Of a stretch of DNA of 33,273 bases, positions 1-9,564 are shown in pieces (within the stretch, counting starts at the first letter, position 1; each line of letters starts with the position of its first letter). The notes under the pieces were generated by a model that was not told the origin of the DNA, ran no database searches, and was given only the letters and a program-made list of their open reading frames with translations. The stretch is from Plakobranchus ocellatus. Lineage: Eukaryota > Mollusca > Gastropoda > Plakobranchidae. Made by a program: the position numbers and the translations under genes. The DNA is taken from contig BLXT01004061.1 of NCBI GenBank assembly GCA_019648995.1, forward strand, positions 3,997,124 through 4,030,396, in the 5' to 3' direction.

Positions 1-987
1 CCCCCACAAACAATTGATCGTAATAAAAAAAAAAAAAAAGAATGGCCATAAGCCTAAAGCCCTTTTACTGATCCTTTTTGAGAATCAATTTTAGCCACTC
101 TTTTTAAAAAAATCACAAAACAAGGTCAAAAATTACATAAGTTTTACACATTTGTAATTTATTTTAATAACTTTATAGATACACGACAATTTTGCTTACA
201 CCTTTAAAATAAATGGTTTCAATGTACACGGGTAAGTAAGTAAGTAAGTGCGGTATTTGTATACATTTTTTACTTCTAATGTACACGAGATAGACCTTTC
301 AAAAACAATTTTCATTCCCTAGCAAAGGTTGTTCCCAAGAAAATAAAATTTAGGCCTAGATAGTATTTATTTTGCCTTTTGGTTAGCGATGAGTATGATG
401 AGGATAGAAAAACTATTGAACTTCTCATAAAGGACTCTTTATTCTTGAGCCGTTACAGGCCTAATAAGTGAGAGATGATAAATACATGTAGTCTCCTTTT
501 TAACAAGATGAGTAAGCCTAATAAAATTAGGTGTAGCTTTTTAAATTATTACCAGAATGAATTATTTTGGGGGACTGATAAAAGATTTGTTTCTTATATG
601 GATAGATTAATGACTCCATCTTGATACATGGACACCCGTGAAAAGTTTTTTTTTTTTTTTTTTTAAGTATTTGAATTTATTAATAAATATGTTCCTATGA
701 ACCTGATAATGTTAATAAGACACATTTTCAAGTGCCAAACCTTTATATTTACTTCTCCCTCTCAACTTTACCATCACTGACACCACCACGACCCCCACAT
801 TTACCACATACTTTATTCTATCTGTCACTCAAAGAACCTAATGAAAAAAAAATTTTTAAATGTACTCATACATCACACACACACAAAACCAAAATAACAA
901 CAAAGTGTGATGATTGATTCGTTTAATTTACCCAGTGCTTGAACCTTTTGACCTTACAAGTTGCACTACAAATAATCAACAACTTAC
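1..987. other. Non-coding flank / presumed intron
   Basis: AT-rich sequence with short homopolymers (A15 near 27, T runs near 647-664) and a small TAAG repeat near 231-247. It is presumed to be intron or continuing sequence of the minus-strand gene. No convincing exon was seen. Confidence 0.5.
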
Positions 988-1094
988 ATATGTATCTTTG
1001 TATTGGTTGACAAGAGCAGAGTCTGGCCTAGCAACATATTTCAAACGTGGGGCCCTCCGCTGTTCCTGAAGTTCTGGGCTAAGACTAGCATCAA
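988..1094 (-). CDS. Unrecognised gene, third visible exon
   Basis: A 107-bp exon between the minus-strand acceptor tactttttcag and the donor TAT|GTAAGTTG. The one base left by the previous exon makes A|TT = Ile. It then reads DASLSPELQEQRRAPRLKYV and on to NQYKDTY, ending in phase 0. There is no stop, so the gene should continue to lower coordinates. I found no convincing next exon in 1-987. Confidence 0.8.
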
Positions 1095-4000
1095 CTGAAA
1101 AAGTAAACTCTGAATTGATATTTCTTACAATAGAAATGCATTAATTAGTTAGTTCAATGAAATTATGTTTCAGTTTCTAACTGTTCTCAGCTCTGATTGA
1201 GGTTTTTATTTGAATATACATGTAGTATTTTCATTGCGGGAACTATTGTAAAATTATACTTGATCAACCATTATCATCGTGAATGTTGTAAATTAGTGAA
1301 ATATTTATCTTACTCACAATTTTTTCTAAGAGGGGACAGGAGATTGACTTTTGTTAGATTCTAAAAGTGCAAACATGAAATAGTGGAAAACTGTGCAGCC
1401 TGATTATAATGTGACCCCTGTGCCGCCTCCTTTCCTTCTTCAGTCCAGGTTGGGCCGGATAAAGAAACAGCTTGCAGTATTGGTTCCAGCGAGGCAAACC
1501 GACAAATAGGTAGGCTCCGGTCAGAGCTTTTTCTGACAGGGGCTGAAAATTATCATTTTCAAAGTCTGACTTCAGAATTGGGTTCATTTAGTTCATTCTA
1601 GTGCAATTAGAAATCAAATACATAATTATTCATTCCAATTTTTTTTCAATATATTTTTCTCTCTCTCTACTCAAGCCTAGGCACAGTCTAAACATGCCTA
1701 AACCTAAATATTATTCGACCAAAAGCTGTACCAAAGTGGATCAATGAAAAAATCAGGAGCCAAAAGGCTGCTTTCAGTATAATTAAAGGTTACACGGCAA
1801 AAGGACAATTCTCAAAAGCTCCACAGCCATCATTTTCTACTCTCTCATGCTGCAATGCACTGAGGTGCTCAGCCACATGCATTTTAAGGGAATCAATTTG
1901 TGATCATGAAATACTCTTAGATCAATAAATCTTGGGGTGAAAATGGAAGCTATCTCATTCATTTTTTCCAAACTCGGATGACAAGGCCAATTTATCAAAT
2001 TCCCACACCGATTTCACAATGATATCACTGGGCTGGCCTTTTCAGAAGAAGTGTCTCTCTGATCCACTCAGTATCAAAAATAGCTTCAGCATGTCTATCG
2101 TGCCATTTCTCTCTACTGTGGGTATTTAGCAACAACATTGAAAGCCTGAATAAAGAAATCTGCGCCAGAGAGGGCAAGGTCTGAAAATGTTTGTCAAGGG
2201 CTGATAATTCAACAGCTTCTTGTACTCACACAAGGCATTGGCTGTTTAGAAATAACTGGACAGGTTTCAAATGAGAAACTGTGGTCGATAATAAACATTA
2301 GTCAGCAGTACTAAGCCAAGGCTGGATTCAGTTCCTGTTTTGCATTTCCATTTTTTTTTTGGGGGGGGGGGTCACCACCAAGTCTCAAAAATTGAAATGA
2401 AAACTTTCAATTTCAAAGAAAACATAAAAAAAAAAAGAAATGTATGAAGCAAAAAATAATCTTCAGAAAACCAAAATGTGAAACTGAATCTTAATGAAAA
2501 CAACTGAAAATAAACATTGCCAGAGTACCAAAAAATAAAAGAATAACAAAAATACTTGAACTTTTGGTAAGTCACATTGAATTCTTCCCTCATGCTATCA
2601 AAAATGTATTAAATTATTTACTCTAAAACTGAATGAAAAAAAGAAAAAAGGTCAGCAGTATACCAGATAAATGAGATAACAAAACGCAAAGACTGAGCAG
2701 TTAAAAAAGGTAATTTCCTTAAGAAATGAAATTAAATTAAAACAAAAAAAAACGAATGTATTGCATATTAGAAATACTCAATCATTGACGACTCTTTGAG
2801 CTTGTCATCACAATTTACTCTAAAGCTGAATGAAAAAAAGAAAAAAGTAAGCAATAGACCAGATAAATGAGATAACAAAACTGAAAGACTGAGCAGTTAA
2901 AAAAGGTAATTTCCCTAAGAAATTAAATTACAATTTTAAAAAATGTATTGCATATTAGAAACACTCAATTATTGAGACTCTTTGAGCCTGTCATCACAAT
3001 TCCAAAAAGGTCTAATTTTAATTCAAAATATGTCTAATTTATTCATTCTCTTGGGCCAAATATTAAGAGCAATATCTGGGTTGCAAGCTCTAGACGTACA
3101 CTTTTTTTTCGTCTCTGCACAAAAATGATCCAGACTCTACATTAGATCTTATCTACTGATCTAAAAAACTAGATATATGTAGATCTTGGTCTAAGTTTAT
3201 TGAGATACAGCTCTATGTTCATGACCAGTCAAAATGAAGTGGCTATGCCTGGAATAAGAGATCATGCACATTTAGCTTAAGTCACCTGTCTAAAAATCTT
3301 TTTTTCATGAAAACTTACTTTTCATGGGCTTTACCAGGTCATGGAAATCTTTGTGCTAAAATGGCTTTATTAAGGTATAGATATAAAATATGAAGGCTGA
3401 GATATATATTTTTGTTTTTGCTTGGTCTGAAGTAACATTTATTTAATGCTGAAAATGAGAATTATCAGGACTAAAGGAGAAGGCTTTTTTGGATATGTCT
3501 CTATGTTAACCTAATTATAAAGATAATAGTTTCAATTCATAATTGCACATGCAAACATTAAATAATTGAAAGCACAATTCCAGGTTACAACCATGTGCCT
3601 GAGTCAAAATCTTAAGTAAACATGACCAACATTAACTAAGCCATGATTCTAAAAACCTCTATTTGGTTAGTCTCAGGTTTCGAGAGGAATATCAAAAGGT
3701 TTCTGATTAGAGTATTCTGCTCTGAGTAGCTGGACCAAGATCAATCAAGAAAGCAATTTGAAAATGACATGAAGTCCAACACAAATTCTGTTTTCCCTTA
3801 AAAATACTGAGGCCGGGCTAGGTGCCCTCTTACACCAGGCACAGGACAACTTTTTGAGGTGAGCTGTGTGGCTGAAGAACATGCTTGCAGAGAAGCATCA
3901 ATTGCCAACCTGAGATAATTGCTTTCACCCCACAGCATCCATGTCTATTTGGCAATCATGGATCAGCATAATTAATATTAAGGACATCGCTATGTTCACA

Positions 4001-5733
4001 CAAGTTATCACTTCAATATAAAGTCAGTATCATGTATTAAGGATAAAAAACAGCAACAACAAAAAATAGTTACTTTTTTTCATCAAGAGTGAGAAAATGA
4101 GGGATGTAAACTATGTTATCATGAATTACACAGTTATGATGCTATAAGTATAAGTATCAGTCTTTAAGTCTTTTTAAATATCCTAACGATAAAAAACACA
4201 ACAATAATAACAACAATCAATTTGTCTCCAGTAAAAGTGATTTAATAGCTTATATTCACTTAACAATAACAAGTAGATACCGCATCCGCAATTTGTCAGT
4301 CATTTCTAATTAAAGTTCAAAATATTACTAATAGACCTAGTATCGATTGCAATGTACTATTAAAATATTAAATACTTCAAAATCAAATTTAGAAACTTAC
4401 TTTTGTAATGACTCTTCCCAACAGTTGCATCAGGGTTTTGGTATCCTTCAATGTAATGAAGTCTATTTGTAAGAAATACTCTGAGAAAATAAAGAAATGT
4501 GCCACATACATTATATTGGTAATGAGAGTGAAGAAAACATACAAGTAGTGTATAATATCATTAGTCTTTTTTACAACAATAATAATAATACTAAAAAAAT
4601 ATTGATAAAAAATTTTACGAATAAAGGAATAAAGAATCAAATGTCATGTTAATATAGCTAATAAAAATAGATACACCAGCATGAGGCACTACCAATAATT
4701 ATGTCGCAGATAGACCGATACACATAACAAATGAATAGATCACTGGACTGATATATTGATGGATACATAAATACACATGGCCTACTAACTATGACATTGT
4801 GCACAAACCAAAAAAAAAAAAAAAAAAAAAAATAGGCATAGAATTTAAATTGTATAGGAAAGGATAAAAAATTTGAATATGAATTATGTTTTAGTATTTT
4901 TGAAAATATGTAAGAGAGCATAGAATTTCAATGGAGAGCCTTTTCAAAGCACTGTCTTTTTATGCAAGTCTTTCCCAAACTATTGGCTTCACACAGTAAC
5001 TTCAGCTTGGTCTCGATAGAGAATGTTTTGTTTCCTTCGTTTTGCAGTTGTGCTTTGCTTTATGATTAAAAGCTCATGAGACTGAGCAAAGAGCAGCACA
5101 GGCTAAAATTGACTGTTGTATACAGCGGCGTTAGCTTCAAATTAAGACTAAAGGTATTGGGCAAGAGAATTGTTTTCTATTCCCTTCGAAACCAAATCTA
5201 ATAAATCTAAAGATAGCAAAAATCTAACATCTTAAGAACTTTGATTTATGAGGCTTCCACTTAAAAAGAAGTTACATATAGATTTACATTGTATTACGAC
5301 ACAAAAAAAAAAAAAAAAAGAAGAGACAGATAAATAGATGAATATCTGTCGCTCTTTTTTTAAACAGATTCATATTATGGGAAACTTACTGTGGAGGATG
5401 AGGGTTATTGTGACGAAAACTTGAGGTCGGTCGGGTCTTTGTTACTTCCATAACTTCTCTATCTTTGAAAAATGAGTCGTAAGTTGTTTCGCGAGGTGAA
5501 TTGGTGCACCAAAGTCTTCGAGCATTTTCCCGTATTTGTTCAAACTCACGACGGGAAAGTTCAGCTGCTCTTTTTCTCTCATACAAAGTTGAGCTGTCCA
5601 AAGGATAGCAGCCGGCGGACCGCACTCGTCGAAGTTGTGAGACAGAATCACCATAACCAGGTAGGATATGACCTGTTGCCATTCTGCAAATTTCTCTGTT
5701 AGTGTTAGTTTGTGGAAGTTCAAGTCTTGGTAA
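988..5733 (-). CDS. Unrecognised spliced gene, three exons seen (partial)
   Basis: Three minus-strand exons (5733-5390, 4480-4401, 1094-988) have good acceptors (tttcag, ctcag, tttcag) and strong donors (each GTAAGT). They join in one open frame across two phase-split codons, CA|A (Gln) and A|TT (Ile). If the start is the ATG at 5682, 160 residues are visible and no stop has been reached. The protein is soluble-looking, basic and rich in Arg, Tyr and Pro, with no signal peptide or membrane segment. Noticeable pieces are MATGHILPGYGDS, ETTYDSFF, TRPTSSFRHNNPHPP, FLTNRLHYIEGYQNPD and LKYVARPDSALVNQYKDTY. I cannot assign a family. The short TTY/RPTSS-type motifs recall small axonemal microtubule-inner proteins, but that is only a resemblance. 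The exon frame is open for 17 codons upstream of the ATG, so an earlier coding exon is possible. The gene is divergent to VAMP7. Confidence 0.82.
1363..1542 (-). other. Possible alternative last exon inside an intron
   Basis: On the minus strand an acceptor tgataattttcag precedes a GC-richer stretch that stays open, in the phase required by the 4401 donor, for about 58 codons (starting T-PVRKSSDRSLPICRFAS) to a TAG near 1363. No good donor lies inside it in the right phase to reach the 1094 exon. If used, it would therefore be an alternative terminal exon. A second minus-strand frame is also open here, so chance is not excluded. Confidence 0.25.
2617..3001. repeat. Tandem duplication, unit about 195 bp, two diverged copies
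   Basis: Copy 1 starts tttactctaaaactgaatg at 2617 and copy 2 starts tttactctaaagctgaatg at 2814. Shared blocks run in order through ccagataaatgagataacaa, gactgagcagttaaaaaagg, attgcatattagaaa and tgtcatcacaatt. The copies differ by scattered substitutions and small indels. No open frame is carried. Confidence 0.92.
4401..4480 (-). CDS. Unrecognised gene, second visible exon
   Basis: An 80-bp exon between the minus-strand acceptor ttttctcag and the donor AAAA|GTAAGTTTC. In phase with the previous exon it reads Q-VFLTNRLHYIEGYQNPDA and then TVGKSHYK, leaving one base for the next exon. The other frames contain stops or give no sensible join, which supports the exon call. Confidence 0.85.
4481..5389 (-). 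other. Second intron of the unrecognised minus-strand gene
   Basis: About 0.9-kb AT-rich GT-AG intron with an A23 run at 4810-4832 and an A-run near 5303-5319. Nothing else was recognised. Short open frames on the minus strand are low-complexity. Confidence 0.75.
5390..5733 (-). CDS. Unrecognised gene, first visible exon (probable start ATG at 5682)
   Basis: On the minus strand the exon follows attctctttcag and ends CCTCCACA|GTAAGTTTC. It carries 17 open codons, then ATG at 5682 and 97 further codons plus two bases, ending in the RPTSSFRHNNPHPP segment. It is clearly richer in GC and CpG than its surroundings. Overlapping open frames on both strands here are shadows of this exon. Confidence 0.85.
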
Positions 5734-6065
5734 CTGAAAGAGAATAAAAACCTACATGCATAAAAAAAGGCAATCTTAGCTGACCTAAGAATCTCAGCGC
5801 ATGAATAATCTACTATTGACTAGGAGAAAGACCCACACTTTTTTCACTATGCACCACAGCTTCAGACTAGACTCTCCTTGTTTACAGGTACTAAGCAACG
5901 AACTAGCAGAGCTCTTTTTACATAGAAAGCATTTTTTCATTTAAGTCATCAATGCGACTGCCCAGAGAAAGTAGACTGAGCATGTGACTTTTCGTCATTT
6001 CCATGTTTGTAAACAATCATAAATGCGAACTTGCCTTGTGGGCTGAATATAGAATCTATCTACAG

Positions 6066-6640
6066 CTGCTTCTGCTAGATCTAGAATTAAAAAAAAAATA
6101 TTCGAAATTTATTTCCTCTGCTCTAGATCGAGACTGATTGTGCATAAATGAAAGAAATTCTATCTAGATCTTAACCAAATGCTAATCTGAATCGTAAGGT
6201 AGCTACTTTAGAGTATGTCTAGGTAGACTAGATTCTTTCTAATTCTAGATCAAGTTTTCAGGAACGGTAGAACTAGATTCTAGATCTCGATCAAAGTGTA
6301 GATCCTGTGGAGATCTTTTCTCAACCCCAAAAGGTAAAGAACTAGATCTACCAGTACTAAGATATTAAGATCAAGATCTCGATTAGTTACAGAATTGATG
6401 CTCTAGAAAAGTGGAGCTAGATTCTTTGGAGATTTATATCGCGGTCTTCTAAAAGGTAAAAGAATATCAAGATAAAGATCTAGATTCTAGGTCTAAAATA
6501 TAGCTGGTTAAATTTGTTTACTTAGTGTGAAAAATCTAGATCAGGATATAACCTAGAATTTTTTAGACTGACCAGCGAATAGCCTCAAAATGAAAATCAG
6601 CCTGCTTTTTTTTTTTTAAGTCTGGATCTAGATTTTCTAT
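6066..6640. repeat. Cluster of CTAGATC / TAGATCT motifs
   Basis: Within about 570 bp the words CTAGATC, TAGATCT, CTAGATT and GATCTCGATC recur more than fifteen times in both orientations, without a fixed period. Smaller groups occur near 3140-3195, 18000, 20330-20350, 20815-20890, 31700 and 32260. This looks like a degenerate palindromic word expansion. Confidence 0.7.
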
Positions 6641-9250
6641 TGATTGAGATGACATCAGCATTAGGATGATGAGTCACTAACAAATTTTGAATAAATGTGC
6701 TAACTGAAAAAAATATCTATTGTGACTTATGACTAATTTAGGCCTACCCTGTTGCCTCAATTATAGTTTTTCAGCGGGACCTATTTTTGATTTAAACGGC
6801 AAAAGAAATAGTGAGAGCTCACTAGTCCAGTTGTAGGGGCATTGGCCATGTGTTCATTCAGTCACCTTTTACTGTGTCTGATAAAAAGTGGACAAATGCA
6901 TAGATGAAAACAATACTAACATAATCAAAAAGATCTTGACCTATGTTTCCATTCATACATGGCTTAAATCATTTTATATGCCATGAAAGGCTTTTTGCCA
7001 AGTGGAACATAATCAGTTTTATGGAATAAATGCTGTTGGCTGTGTGGGCGAGTTTAGACAGCTTACGTTTGAAAACAGTGTAAAGTTAAAGTTGCAGGCC
7101 TAATCAAAGGTACTTCTTCTCCCTTTCGGCGCTTCAGAATATAAAATGAAAAGTAGAAGATGTTGTTGAAACCAATAGAATAGGGACAGTAAATGAAAAG
7201 TGGGAGCTAATTGAATGGTGCCAAATTAATGATTTTTACCATCACAACCATCCTAGACAATAGTAGACGAGCCCCTGTGATAGAATTAGACACAAAATAG
7301 ATTCTGAGATGCCATCAAAACATCAAAATCACTTTTGGCTAGAACTGTGATTCAGACATGTGTAAATTTAAAATCAAACTTAAGAAATTCAATTCACCTT
7401 TACTTCTGTCTTTACTAGTCCCTCAGATAGATAATATGTGTGCTCACAAAAGTTACTGGTGTAGAATAATGGCATTTTTTTCAGAAATAGTTTGCATTGG
7501 TGTTTGGCTGGAGTGGTATGATCTAGACCTTAACACTTAATTTGATTTTAGACTTTTATGAAAATCTGAGTAACTTAAAGGCAAAACGAATAAGAACTTC
7601 AAAATTGCATGTGTTACATTGATAGATAGCTGCAATGTAGTCAGAGGAAAATATCCAAAGTTATTTTAAGTAATGGAAATATAACTATAAATGCGCACAG
7701 CCAGAACAAATCAAGTGTGTATCAAAAACAGTGAACAGATGAAAGTTGAAATCTAGTTTAACTAATCTAAAATAAAAACTTTGTAAACTCATGACTTTGA
7801 TTATTTGTGTAGTTAAATAATGAACATTGAACTGAAAAAAAAAATAGCAACAACAAACAGCAACTTTTCTGAAAGTTATGGAGAAAAATAAAACTGGTTT
7901 ATTATGATATGTGTGATCTTTTAGCTTCTTCGCAGATTTTTGTCTAAAATTTACATTTTGAGACCAGTCTGAATGAGTTAAAAGTTATGTTTCGATATTT
8001 TGGAAACACTGATGGAGCCAGAAATTGTATTTCATTCATAAATTTGCAACAGCAAAATCTGAGTAATATGGAACTAAAAGTAATTCTGTGCTAAAACATT
8101 AGGATTTTCATAATTTTGAGTCTCATAGCTTCTAACTGTATTCTGTTCCAGAGCATAGTATACAGGGTCAAAGACAGGTCAGCAAGGCCTAACCTCTGTT
8201 TATGCGTTTAGATAAAATTTATGTTTACTTGTTACATTGCATATCACATGGCATAGAATTCTGATTCCAATGTGCCACTGTAGTTAGGCAAATCACCCAT
8301 AGGGAAAGCAGGCCCAGCTGCTTCTTATGTATTGTCACATTATTCACCCGCGACTGGCTAAATTGCTTTAAGACTCTGTCACCATTATCTGAGACTGTGA
8401 TTTGAATGAAAACCAACAACTGTACAAAGTGACTTCTTTTTGTCACTTATCATATATACTTTTCATTATGTGTAAATGAATCCCGCCACACTTTTTCAAA
8501 CAAAAGCTTATCTCTTTTTATCCTGCCTCAAGCAATCAAGCAAATTTTTACTTTTTTTTTTTATCAATTTAGAAATTCCACCTTTTGTCAATGCCAAGGG
8601 CCAGTAGCCATATAATTCTCCTCTATGAAAAGAGTTTGAGTCAAAGTCGAGAAGAAAAAAACACTATTGTGTTGCTTTGATGATATCAAGATGCATTATG
8701 TAGAACCAAGACAAATTTATCTTGTGAGATTTTTAATGGGATTAATGACTTGAAAATCGTATGTGACATGTGTGATGTCTAAAATTGGGTTTTGCAATGT
8801 GGCCTGTTTGAGAGCTATATGTTTCTTTTCACATGATTTTCCCACAAGAAAAAAAGCAGAATATTCTATATGACTAAAGACTTTAAAGTGAACCCATCTG
8901 AAGGCTTATATGAATGATCTCTTGCGAGAAAATCCCAATGATTTACAAAGTGTGTGTAAGTGAAACTGGTTTAGCTATAATGCTGTGAATTACCAAGCAG
9001 ATACTCTTTTGAATATCTATACTATTTTCACCTCCTGCATCACATACGGCTTATTATGGTTTTCATGACAAAATTATGATTAAAAAAAAAGAGAAAAACT
9101 AACTAACCACTCATACTAGAAAAGCTTATGATACAAGGGATGTCCACAAAGACTTAGAATGGTAATAATAAACCATGCTAGTAATTTTTATTTTCATGCT
9201 TTCAGTCACACATTGCCAATGACCTTTTGTCACAAGCATATATTAATATA

Positions 9251-9322
9251 TGTGTGTGTGTGTGTGTGTACACACACACACACACGCACGCACGCACGCA
9301 CGCGCGCACACACACACACACA
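9251..9322. repeat. TG/CA microsatellite with CG-rich core
   Basis: A run of TG repeats turns into CA repeats through a TACA centre, then CACG repeats and CGCGCG, then CA repeats again. It lies about 90 bp upstream of the acceptor of the first coding VAMP7 exon. Confidence 0.97.
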
Positions 9323-9418
9323 TTTCATTATTTTTTCTTCTTTCAATCAACGTATATACATTTACTCAATGATTTGTGGCAAATGATCTTACTGCATTTT
9401 GGTTCATCCACAGGTAAA

Positions 9419-9564
9419 ATGCCTATCCTGTTCTCTGTTGTTGCAAGAGGCAACACAGTTCTTGCAAAATATGCCAGTTGTGCAGGGAACTTTACAGAAG
9501 TTACTGAGCAGATTCTCTCCAAAATACCCCAAGGAAACTCCAAACTGACCTACTCACATGGCAG
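9419..9564 (+). CDS. VAMP7: VAMP7 coding exon 1 (start of longin domain)
   Basis: Exon sequence begins at 9414 after the acceptor tccacag, and ATG is at 9419. It codes residues 1-48 plus two bases (AG) of codon 49. The 3' end is set at 9564 because only there does the join to the next exon give SHG-S-YLFHY, matching the family. The following intron then starts GCAGGT instead of GT. A GT exists six bases further on (CAG|GTTTC), but using it would shift the frame of the next exon. Confidence 0.93.

Larger units (their letters stand above)
1095..4400 (-). other. Large intron of the unrecognised minus-strand gene
   Basis: 3.3-kb AT-rich GT-AG intron. It contains the possible alternative exon at 1363-1542, a T/G homopolymer junction at 2351-2370, a ~195-bp tandem duplication at 2617-3001, and a GC-richer patch at about 3780-3960 with no recognisable coding potential. 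Confidence 0.7.
5734..9413. other. Divergent intergenic / 5' non-coding region
   Basis: The region separates the two oppositely oriented genes. It must hold the VAMP7 first (non-coding) exon and promoter and probably the 5' end of the minus-strand gene, unless these lie inside the other gene. No TATA box or CpG island stands out. Slightly CpG-richer spots are 5840-6060 and about 7108-7140. The stretch 6060-6660 is packed with CTAGATC-like motifs. Confidence 0.5.

Noticed and set aside
1434-1508. Possible plus-strand exon (acceptor cttcttcag, donor ATAG|GTAGGC)
   Set aside because: Only about 23 codons, with no partner exons on the plus strand nearby. The minus-strand reading of the same DNA is longer and fits the phase of a supported gene.
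5442-5723. Alternative frames on both strands over the 5390-5733 exon
   Set aside because: They are shadows of the spliced minus-strand exon. Only the frame starting MATGH joins in phase to the next two exons.
8225-8446. 73-codon minus-strand frame between the two genes
   Set aside because: No flanking splice signals in a phase compatible with the minus-strand gene, and composition like the surrounding non-coding DNA.
9251-9322. CRISPR-like or satellite array
   Set aside because: It is a simple dinucleotide/tetranucleotide microsatellite without spacers. No CRISPR arrays are expected or seen in this eukaryotic sequence.
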